Position numbers and translations under genes: made by a program. A DNA stretch of 52,105 nucleotides from Bacteroidales bacterium UBA5515 (GTDB taxonomy: Bacteria; Bacteroidota; Bacteroidia; Bacteroidales; P3). The DNA lies in contig DIOL01000016.1 in NCBI GenBank assembly GCA_002423895.1, positions 1 to 52,105 of the forward strand, written 5' to 3'. Each line of letters starts with the position of its first letter. Positions within the stretch are counted from its first letter, which is position 1. The notes under the pieces were generated by a model. It was given only the letters and a program-made list of their open reading frames with translations. It was not told the DNA's origin and ran no database searches. Below are positions 24,401 to 32,300 of this stretch, piece after piece.

Positions 24401-26848
24401 ATGAAATACTTAATTGTTGGTGGAGTAGCTGGAGGAGCAACAACAGCAGCCAGAATAAGAAGAATAAGTGAAGAAGCAGAAATTATCCTTTTTGAAAGAG
24501 GTAAATATATCTCTTATGCAAATTGTGGTTTACCATACTATATTGGAGATGTAATTAAGGAAAGAGATAAATTATTTTTACAAACACCTGCTTCATTTGG
24601 AGGTAGATTTAATGTAGATGTAAGAGTTGAGAATGAGGTTATATCTGTAGATAAAGAAAAGAAAGAAGTTGTTGTTAAAAGAGCTGATGGAAGCAGATAT
24701 AAAGAAACTTACGATAAATTATTGCTTTCACCTGGAGCATTCCCAATAGTTCCTAATATGAAGGGAATTGAAAACGATGGAATCTTTGTTTTAAGAAATG
24801 TTACTGATACAGACAGAATAAAGAATTATATTAATACAAATCATGTAAGGAGAGCTGTTGTAGTTGGTGCTGGTTTCATTGGATTGGAAATGGCAGAAAA
24901 CCTGCATGAATTAGGTGCTGAGGTTACTATTGTTGAAAAAAGTAATCAAGTAATGGCTCCAATAGATTTTTCAATGGCATCATTTGTTCACCAACATTTA
25001 CTTCAAAAAGGAGTTTCATTAGAATTGGAACAATCTGTTGAAAGATTTGAGAAAAAAGGTTATAATATAAATGTATTTTTGGAAAATGGAAGAGCAATTG
25101 AAACTGATTTAGTTATTCTTTCAATTGGTGTTCGTCCAGAAAACGCATTAGCTAAAGATGCTGGATTGAAGATAGGAGAAACTGGAGGTATTTGGGTTTC
25201 AGATTATTTACAAACATCAGATGAAAATATTTATGCTGTTGGTGATGCAATTGAATTTCCACATCCAATAACTAAAAAACCTTGGCTAAACTATTTAGCT
25301 AATCCTGCAAATCGTCAAGCAAGAATTGTTGCTGATAATATGGTAATGGGTAATACTGTAAAATACGAAGGAGCTATTGGTACTTCAATTGCAAAAGTAT
25401 TTGACTTAACAGTTGCTTCAACTGGTCTTGCAGCTAAAAAATTAAAACAATTAGGTATTGAATATTTAAGTTCAACAACTCATTCAAATTCACATGCAGG
25501 TTACTATCCTGATTCACTTCCACTTTCAATTAAACTTCAATTTGAACCTAAAACTGGAAGAATATTTGGAGCACAAGTTGTTGGATATGATGGTGTAGAT
25601 AAAAGAATAGACCAGATTGCTCTTTTAATTAAGAAAGAAGGAACAGTTTATGACTTGATGGAACTTGAACATGCTTATGCACCTCCATTCTCATCAGCAA
25701 AAGATCCAATTGCAATTGCAGGTTATGTTGCAAGCAACGTAATAAATGGAAGCTTGAAACTGGCTTACTGGAGAGACGTTAAAGATATTAATAAGGATGA
25801 ATCAATTCTATTGGATGTTAGAACTCAAATGGAACACTCAATGGGAAACATTCCAGGTTCAATAAATATTCCAGTTGATGATTTAAGACAAAGAATAAAT
25901 GAGTTGCCTAAAGACAAAGCAATTTATATTTATTGTGCTATTGGTTTAAGAGGTTATTTAGCATACAGAATCTTAACTCAAAATGGATTTACTAACATTA
26001 AGAGTCTTGCAGGAGGATATAAAACATATTCAACTGCAATGGCTCCAGTTAGCGATATAAACAAAAAAGTTATTGAACAAAAACACGAAGATCACGAAGA
26101 TACTAAGTTTGAAAAAACTGAAATGAAGATGGTTAAGATAGATGCTTGTGGATTGCAATGCCCTGGCCCAATCATTAGATTGAAGAATGCAATTGATGAA
26201 ATTCAAGATGGTGAAAGAGTTCAAGTGCTTTCAACAGATGCTGGATTTGCAAGAGACAGTCAAGCATGGTGTGACAGTACTGGAAATATGCTAATATCTT
26301 CAACAGTAAATAAAGGAGTTTATGAAGTAATTATTGAAAAAAGCCCTAAAACTTGTGAAATAGTAACAACCTGTCAAGAAAAAGGAAGAACATTTATTGT
26401 TTTCAGTGATGATTTAGATAAAGCACTTGCTTCAATGGTATTGGCAAATGGTGCAGCTGCAACTGGAGATAAAGTAACAATATTCTTTACTTTCTGGGGA
26501 TTGAATGTTATTAAGAAAACAAATAAGCCAAAGGTAGAAAAAGATATATTTGGAAAAATGTTTTCAATGATGTTACCTTCTTCATCTTTAAATCTAAAGC
26601 TTTCTAAAATGAATATGTTTGGAATAGGAGGTAAGATGATGAGATATATTATGAAGAAAAAGAATATTGAGTCTTTGGAATCATTAAGAGATCAAGCTCT
26701 AAAACAAGGAGTTGAATTTATAGCATGTCAAATGTCAATGGACGTTATGGGAGTTAAGAGAGAAGAACTTCTGGATGAAGTAACAATTGGAGGTGTTGCA
26801 ACCTACATGGATAGAGCTTCAAGAGCAAATGTTAACCTGTTTATCTAA
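24401..26848 (+). CDS. CoA-disulfide reductase-like / rhodanese / TusA / DsrE fusion protein
   Basis: An 815-residue cytoplasmic four-module sulfur-transfer protein. Residues 1-450 are an FAD/NAD(P)H pyridine-nucleotide disulfide oxidoreductase of the CoADR type: dinucleotide site VGGVAGGATTAARIRR, single redox Cys42 in SYANCGLPYYIG, second site VVVGAGFIGLEMAENL, FAD motif YAVGDAIEF. Residues about 460-545 are a rhodanese domain with active Cys512 in YCAIGLRG. Residues about 580-650 are a TusA/SirA-like domain with CGLQCPGP (Cys587). Residues about 660-815 are a DsrE/DsrF-like domain. The likely job is reducing persulfides or polysulfides, or CoA disulfide, and passing sulfane sulfur between its own cysteines. 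It heads a five-gene unit ending in a MarR regulator, from a strong promoter at 24310. Confidence 0.93.
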   Translation: MKYLIVGGVAGGATTAARIRRISEEAEIILFERGKYISYANCGLPYYIGDVIKERDKLFLQTPASFGGRFNVDVRVENEVISVDKEKKEVVVKRADGSRYKETYDKLLLSPGAFPIVPNMKGIENDGIFVLRNVTDTDRIKNYINTNHVRRAVVVGAGFIGLEMAENLHELGAEVTIVEKSNQVMAPIDFSMASFVHQHLLQKGVSLELEQSVERFEKKGYNINVFLENGRAIETDLVILSIGVRPENALAKDAGLKIGETGGIWVSDYLQTSDENIYAVGDAIEFPHPITKKPWLNYLANPANRQARIVADNMVMGNTVKYEGAIGTSIAKVFDLTVASTGLAAKKLKQLGIEYLSSTTHSNSHAGYYPDSLPLSIKLQFEPKTGRIFGAQVVGYDGVDKRIDQIALLIKKEGTVYDLMELEHAYAPPFSSAKDPIAIAGYVASNVINGSLKLAYWRDVKDINKDESILLDVRTQMEHSMGNIPGSINIPVDDLRQRINELPKDKAIYIYCAIGLRGYLAYRILTQNGFTNIKSLAGGYKTYSTAMAPVSDINKKVIEQKHEDHEDTKFEKTEMKMVKIDACGLQCPGPIIRLKNAIDEIQDGERVQVLSTDAGFARDSQAWCDSTGNMLISSTVNKGVYEVIIEKSPKTCEIVTTCQEKGRTFIVFSDDLDKALASMVLANGAAATGDKVTIFFTFWGLNVIKKTNKPKVEKDIFGKMFSMMLPSSSLNLKLSKMNMFGIGGKMMRYIMKKKNIESLESLRDQALKQGVEFIACQMSMDVMGVKREELLDEVTIGGVATYMDRASRANVNLFI

Positions 26849-26854
26849 TGTTAT

Positions 26855-27085
26855 ATGAAAAAGATGTTTAAACAAAATTGGCTATTATTGGTAGGAGTTA
26901 TATTTGGAACTACTGCAGGATACCTTTACTGGTATTTTATCGGATGCAATAATGGTACATGCCCAATTACTTCTTCACCTATGAACAGTTCAATTGCAGG
27001 AGCATTATTAGGAGGATTAGTTTTCACATCTTTTCCTAATAGCAAAAAAAATGAAAACAAAAACGAAGATAAAGACAAAGAATAA
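26855..27085 (+). CDS. DUF6132-like small membrane protein, 76 aa
   Basis: A 76-residue protein with two membrane segments (LLLVGVIFGTTAGYLYWYF, and about 43-60) separated by a conserved-looking loop IGCNNGTCPITSSP, then a charged Lys/Glu/Asn tail. The YWYFIGC...TCPITSSP signature is that of the small Bacteroidota DUF6132 family. Its two cysteines in the loop could carry or bind sulfur, a role that would suit the neighbouring rhodanese/TusA/DsrE fusion; this is inference. It lies 6 nt after the fusion gene and its stop directly abuts the start of the methyltransferase gene. Confidence 0.8.
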   Translation: MKKMFKQNWLLLVGVIFGTTAGYLYWYFIGCNNGTCPITSSPMNSSIAGALLGGLVFTSFPNSKKNENKNEDKDKE

Positions 27086-27682
27086 ATGATTGACCACTTC
27101 CAAAACAAAGCAAAAGACTGGGATAACCCTATGCAGATTGAGTTGACTTCAAAATTTGTCAATCAGCTCAGAAATAGCATATTTATTTATAAACAAGACA
27201 TATATGCTGAGGTTGGTTGTGGAACAGGACTTGTGGGTTTGAGTTTTGCAGAAGAAATTAAAAAAATCTATATGATTGATAACTCACCCTCAATGATTAA
27301 TGTGTTAAAAGAAAAGCTTATAGACAGTCCAATTGCTGATAAAGTTGAGATTATTGAAAACGAATTTGAAAAAATTTCCTTAAAAAATATCTCTGGTGTA
27401 ATAAACTTTTTATCTTTGCATCATATTGAGGATGTTTCGAGTTACATTAAAAAAGTAAAAGAGAGCCTTAAAGATAATGGTTTCTTTGCAGTTGGTGATT
27501 TGGTTAAAGAAGATGGATCTTTTCACACTAATAACATTGTCCCTCATTTTGGATTTGACCTTAGAAATCTTGCAACTCAGTTGGAAGAAGAAGGATTTAT
27601 TATTCTAAGAGAAACAATTTATGACAGGATTTATAAAAATGATAAAACCTACCCATTATTTATACTAATAGCACAAAAATGA
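27086..27682 (+). CDS. Class I SAM-dependent methyltransferase
   Basis: A 198-residue methyltransferase with motif I AEVGCGTGLVGLSFAEEI (SAM-binding glycine-rich loop), motif II IYMIDNSPSMINVLKEK (acidic ribose-binding Asp), a post-motif INFLSLHHIEDVSSYI, and a late GDLVKEDGSFH. It resembles the UbiE/MenG-like small-molecule group; the substrate is not visible from sequence. Its ATG directly follows the stop of the DUF6132 gene and its end overlaps the thioredoxin gene by 4 nt (ATGA), so it is part of the sulfur/thiol operon. A thiol or reactive sulfur species as substrate is a guess from context. Confidence 0.88.
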   Translation: MIDHFQNKAKDWDNPMQIELTSKFVNQLRNSIFIYKQDIYAEVGCGTGLVGLSFAEEIKKIYMIDNSPSMINVLKEKLIDSPIADKVEIIENEFEKISLKNISGVINFLSLHHIEDVSSYIKKVKESLKDNGFFAVGDLVKEDGSFHTNNIVPHFGFDLRNLATQLEEEGFIILRETIYDRIYKNDKTYPLFILIAQK

Positions 27683-28173
27683 AAAGAAAAATTATATTAA
27701 CGCTGATGCTTGCAACCATAACATTTATTTCTTGCGGCAACAGTACAAATGAAGAAACACAAAACACAAAAGAAACAAAAAATAGTACAACAATTAAAAA
27801 AGAAAATAATATGAAAACAATACATTTAACAAAGTCAGAGTTTCTGTCCAAGGTTATGAACTACGAACAAAACCCAAAAGAATGGAAATATTTAGGCGAC
27901 AAACCTTGTATAATTGATTTCTATGCAGATTGGTGTGGACCATGCAAAATGGTAGCTCCAATACTTGAAGAGCTTGCAAAGGAATATGATGGAGAGATAT
28001 ATGTTTATAAAATAGATACAGAAAAAGAACAAGAATTGGCACAAGCTTTTGGAATCCGTTCAATTCCTTCACTGCTTTTCGTTCCAATGAATGAACAACC
28101 ACAAATGGTTATGGGAGCATTACCTAAGTCTGAATTTAAGAAAGCAATAGACGATATATTATTAAAGAAGTAA
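27679..28173 (+). CDS. Lipoprotein thioredoxin
   Basis: A 164-residue thioredoxin-fold protein exported as a lipoprotein: signal MKRKIILTLMLATITFISC with lipobox FISC, a Thr/Lys/Asn-rich linker (about 20-45), then a thioredoxin domain with active site FYADWCGPCKMVAP and cis-Pro SIPSLLF. Redox activity would be at the cell envelope, facing the periplasm. It overlaps the methyltransferase gene by 4 nt. An internal ATG (MKTIHLTKSEF) could give a cytoplasmic form, but has no clear ribosome site. It may provide electrons or resolve persulfides made by the operon's fusion protein; that is inference. Confidence 0.92.
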   Translation: MKRKIILTLMLATITFISCGNSTNEETQNTKETKNSTTIKKENNMKTIHLTKSEFLSKVMNYEQNPKEWKYLGDKPCIIDFYADWCGPCKMVAPILEELAKEYDGEIYVYKIDTEKEQELAQAFGIRSIPSLLFVPMNEQPQMVMGALPKSEFKKAIDDILLKK

Positions 28174-28200
28174 AATACAAACCAACAAACACATAATATT

Positions 28201-28551
28201 ATGGACATAATTTGTAAAATCAGGGACATCTACAAACTTATAGGAGAGTTTGAAGGTCAATTCGAAAAAGATTTCGGAATAACCCTAAACGAAGGAATGC
28301 TACTTTGCTCATTACTTGAGAAAAGAACACTTTCATCAACAGAACTTGCTAAAAATCTTGGCTTAACATGTTCAAACACATCTAAAGTAATTAAGAGTGT
28401 TGAAGAACAAGGCTTTGTTGAAAGAGAATTAGGCAAGGAAGACAAACGTCAAATGTACTTTACCCTAACAAAAAAGGGTGCTGAACATATAATGTCTGTC
28501 AAGAACTCAAAAATTAACATTCCAAAAGAACTAAAAAGCCATTTAAGATAA
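28201..28551 (+). CDS. MarR-family transcriptional regulator
   Basis: A 116-residue winged-helix regulator: ITLNEGMLLCSLLEKRTLSSTELAKNLGLTCSNTSKVIKSVEEQGFVERELGKEDKRQMYFTLTKKG, with the recognition helix at about CSNTSKVIKSVEEQG and the wing KEDKRQMYFTLT. It is somewhat short at the C-terminus. It carries Cys9 and Cys46 plus Cys62, which could act as redox or persulfide sensors as in some MarR relatives; this is inference. It is the last gene of the thiol/sulfur operon and probably controls it, with the promoter at 24310 the natural target. Confidence 0.88.
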   Translation: MDIICKIRDIYKLIGEFEGQFEKDFGITLNEGMLLCSLLEKRTLSSTELAKNLGLTCSNTSKVIKSVEEQGFVERELGKEDKRQMYFTLTKKGAEHIMSVKNSKINIPKELKSHLR

Positions 28552-28561
28552 GAATAAAGCA

Positions 28562-28731
28562 ATCTCATTTTAAAGTGAGAAAACTTCTTATTTTATTAAA
28601 TTAGTTCCTTTTAGAATTAATACAAAACACTTGAAAAACAAGTTATAAGCTTGTTCAATTCAAGGTGTCCTGATATATTATTATCTAAAAATAAGGCAAC
28701 CCAAATCAAGGATTGCCTATTTTTATTTTTT
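28562..28731 (+). terminator. Terminator region after the sulfur/thiol operon
   Basis: A weak self-complementary element, TCTCATTTTAAAGTGAGA, lies at 28562-28579. The better terminator is AGGCAA (28694-28699) pairing with TTGCCT (28713-28718), followed by ATTTTTATTTTTT. Short minus-strand reading frames across it are not supported by codon pattern or by a ribosome site. Confidence 0.6.
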
Positions 28732-28737
28732 AATTTG

Positions 28738-28811
28738 TCTGAATCAGGATTGCCAGGATTCTTGCTAAGGCAAGCGGCAAGCCGATGATTAAAGGATTTG
28801 TAGGATTTTAT
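28738..28811. repeat. Dispersed element with TCTGAATCAGGATT end
   Basis: It begins TCTGAATCAGGATT (28738-28751), the same end as at 11072, and contains a GC-rich core at 28759-28783 (TTCTTGCTAAGGCAAGC then GGCAAGCC). That core is repeated exactly, in reverse complement, at 40103-40127. CTTGC-TAAG-GCAAG makes a small hairpin inside it. Confidence 0.7.
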
Positions 28812-28865
28812 GCTTAAAAACAACTCAACAACAAACTCCCTCAATCCTCAAAAAACATCAATTAT

Positions 28866-29043
28866 AATTAAAAATATATCTGATATAATTTTATTTTTGA
28901 CCGATATATTTTTATTTTTGATTGACTTATTTTCAATTATGATTGATGATTTACTGAATCCTTATTTCATTTTACTGAAACGCTGTTTTAATTTTTTCTT
29001 TCTTTACTTTAATAATTTCTTTCTTTGTTTTAATTTACTGAAG
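28866..29043. repeat. 21-nt-period repeat array D (8 units plus partial)
   Basis: Eight consecutive units of exactly 21 nt start at 28866, 28887, 28908, 28929, 28950, 28971, 28992 and 29013, with a partial ninth at 29034. Neighbouring units are similar in pairs: two with TTATTTTTGA, three with TTTACTGAA, two with TTTCTTTCTTT. Words match arrays A and C in register. A 78-residue open frame covers it as hydrophobic heptads, but it has no convincing start signals. Confidence 0.7.
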
Positions 29044-29046
29044 TAA

Positions 29047-29358
29047 GGTTTTATTTTTGCAAAGTACTCTAAGAACTTTAATGTCCTTAAACTCCTTAAG
29101 TACTTCTGTAAATAATAAGATTATTTCGAAGGGGTGAAAGGTTTGTAAAAATAATCTTTCAACATTAATCTGCGACACCTTCAGAGTCTAATTACATAAT
29201 AAACTCTATTATATTTATAAATCTATGATTCCTTTGGGGTTTAAATAAAATTCAAAAAGAATATTTTTGCAATAAATGAATTAAAATTCAAAGCAAGAAT
29301 ATTATTTTTAATTTTATTTTCAATTAATTCTTTTATTCCATTAGTTTTTGTAAGTTTG
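29047..29358 (+). promoter_or_regulatory. Gap with CTTAAGG repeat and promoter of the giant surface protein
   Basis: 29078-29100 carries a copy of the CTTAAGGAGT/ACATTAAAG repeat seen at 9623. The rest of the gap is AT-rich without a gene. TAAGTTTG at 29351-29358 followed by CAGTCTAC is an exact -7 box, 25 nt upstream of the ATG at 29383. Confidence 0.6.
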
Positions 29359-29382
29359 CAGTCTACATGTATAATTAAGAAA

Positions 29383-32300
29383 ATGAAAAAACTTTTATTA
29401 ATAATTATAGCTCTATTGTTTTCTTACAATAGCTATTGTCAATGTACAATTACAACATTGCCATATTATAATAATTTTAGTACCTATGGTTCGGGTTATA
29501 CTGCTTTCCCTACTTGTTGGTTTACCACTTGCCCTAATAATAATTCGTTGTTTATTAATAGTGATAATAGATTAGTTTTTTACTTAAATTATTGTACTGC
29601 TATTACTCCAGAATTTGATTCCTTGATAAATATAAAAAATCTTAGTATGAGTTTTTTGGTTAGGCATAGTTCAAATGGGATTGATAATAATGATGCTAAG
29701 ATGTATATTGGGGTAATGGATAGTCCGACTGATTTAAGCTCTTTCGATACTATTGAAGTTTTATGTCTGCCTATTGATGTTTATAGAAATATTAATGTGA
29801 ATTTTAATCATTACACTGGTAATGGGAAATATATTGCTTTTAGAGCAAAACATCATATTATTACTAATTTAAATATAGACTATACTCCCTCTTGCCCTGC
29901 TGCTTATTATCTAAAATCAAATACCAATGCTAATATCACTAAATTGTCTTGGCTTGCAGGCGATGATAATAATTCCTCTTGGTGGGTTTACTTTAAGCCT
30001 AATACAAGCTCAAGTTACGATTCTGTTTTGGTCAATACACCTTATTGTACCTTAAGCAATTTATTGCCAAATACCAATTATACTGCTTATTTAAGAACTA
30101 ATTGTAATAATACTATTTCTACATTAAGTAGCGATACTATTTCATTTAGAACCTATTGTAATGAGGTAAGTTCCTTGCCTTATGTGGAGAATTTTAATAC
30201 CTATAGCTCAGGCTCTTTCCCTACTTGTTGGTATAATTATAATTCCGATGGTAATACTAATACTGTTTATACAGCCCAAGGTGCTATGTATTTCATGTAT
30301 AGTACTTATTCAACTCGTATGGCTATTACTCCTTATTTCAGCGATTCAATTTCACTAAATAACTCTATGTTAAAGTTTCGTTTTAAGGCTTGTACTCATG
30401 ATACAGACACTGTTAATAGGCCACTTGTGATTGGTTCATTTACAAATATTGAGGATTTATCGTCTTTCGATTCAATTACTACTGTTTATGCTAATTCAAA
30501 TTGGAAGAATATTGACCTAAATCTTTCAAAATATGATTTTACTGGAAATTATATTGCTTTCATACATCGCAATGGTGCCTTTGATGTTGGAATTGATAAT
30601 ATAATTATTGATGATATCCCATCTTGTCCTAGACCAATAAACCCTAAATTAGATTCAGTATCTACCAATTCAGCTAATATTAGTTGGGAATTGTTTGCTG
30701 GGGATGAGTCTTTGTGGAAGATTTATTATAAGCCTACTAATCTTTCTTCTTATGATTCGGTAATAGCTAATTCAAATAATTGTACTTTATTAAATCTTAT
30801 ACCTTCTACCAATTATCAAGCATATATAGTTACTATCTGCGATACTTTGCATTCTCAAAATAGCGATACTTTGTTTTTTAGAACCAATTGTGCAACTATC
30901 GACACCCTTCCTTTTATAGAGAATTTTACAAGAACGGGGATTAATGCTTATCCAATTTGCTGGGTAAGTTCAAAAGTTGGGATAAATAATCCTCCAGGTA
31001 ATCTGTATATGAGAAATGATGGTATTTTGGTTTTGCCAGAGATTGATGAATTAATTGATATTTATAGTTTGATTTTAAGGTTTAATGCTAGAAATGCTAG
31101 TATTTATCAAGATAATGAAAATAAATCAATTACTATTGGTTTAATGGGGGATGCTAATGATTTAAATAGTTTTGATTCAATAACCTCTATGCCAATCTTC
31201 AATCTCTTAAATGAATATGATATTGATTTGAATAATTACACGGGTAATAGTAAATATATTGCACTAAGAACAATTAATAATTCCTCAACTATAGTTATTG
31301 ATGATTTGATACTTGATTATAGGAGTAACTATTGCATTAGACCAGATAGTATGGTTGCTATTCAAAATTCAATAGACCCCTTTAACGTTGATATTTCATG
31401 GAGGGAAAGAGAATCAATTAATAATGGTTATTGGGTCTACTCACAGTTAAATAATTCCAATATAATAGATTCTTTCTATACTACTAATAATTACATTACT
31501 ATTGGAAATCTTTTACCAGATACAAGTTATGCTTTCTATTTAAAGACTTTTTGTAATATTGAGAACAGGTTTATAACATCATTTCCAATTCAGTATATTA
31601 CACCTTGTTATAATTCTCCAATAAATGTTTTCCCATACTTGGAGGATTTCTCTTCAGGGTTTAATTGTTGGGTGCTTAATGAAAATGGGACACTAAGGGA
31701 AACAAAATGGAGCCTTTATAATGGTTATGCTTGTTATTCTTCAAATTATAATAGCCTTTATTCTCAACACCCAGATTTAGATTCTCGTCTAATTAGTCCA
31801 GCCTTTGATTTTACTTCTAATATGGAGATGAGTTTTAATGTTTTAAGGAATAGTAGTTATCCTGTTAATACAGTAAGAAAACTTTCATTCTATTTAAACT
31901 CCGTTCCAGATACAATTGGGGCTGTATTATTAGGAGATGTGTACCCTGAATATGATTATAATTTAACTCCTTATTGGGATACTATTAAATATCTATTCCC
32001 TATTAATAGTTTTGGAGTAAAATACTTGATTATTACAGGGACTAATAACGGTATAATTAGTCTTGATAATATTCTTATTAAAGTCTCGCCAACTTGTCCA
32101 GAGAACTATAACCCTAAGATTACAAATTATGACGAGAATACTATATCCTTAAGTTGGGAAAATAGTATAATAGTCCCTCAAAACTGGATTCTTGCTTATC
32201 AGGCGATTGATTCCTTAAACTTTAACCCCGACTCTCCATTAGCTACCCAAATACTTATCTCCGATACCTCTTCTACTCAAATCACAATGAGTGGATTAGT

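Noticed and set aside
28617..28844. 75-codon minus-strand frame
   Set aside because: It spans a terminator and a dispersed repeat and has no promoter or ribosome site.
28810..29046. Open frame of 78 codons over the 28.9 kb repeat array
   Set aside because: The frame is a by-product of the 21-nt period; no ribosome site or promoter box precedes it, and composition is Phe/Leu/Ile-rich from T-runs.
29356..29382. TTG start extending the giant surface protein by nine residues
   Set aside because: It overlaps the -7 box TAAGTTTG; the ATG at 29383 gives a clean signal peptide.
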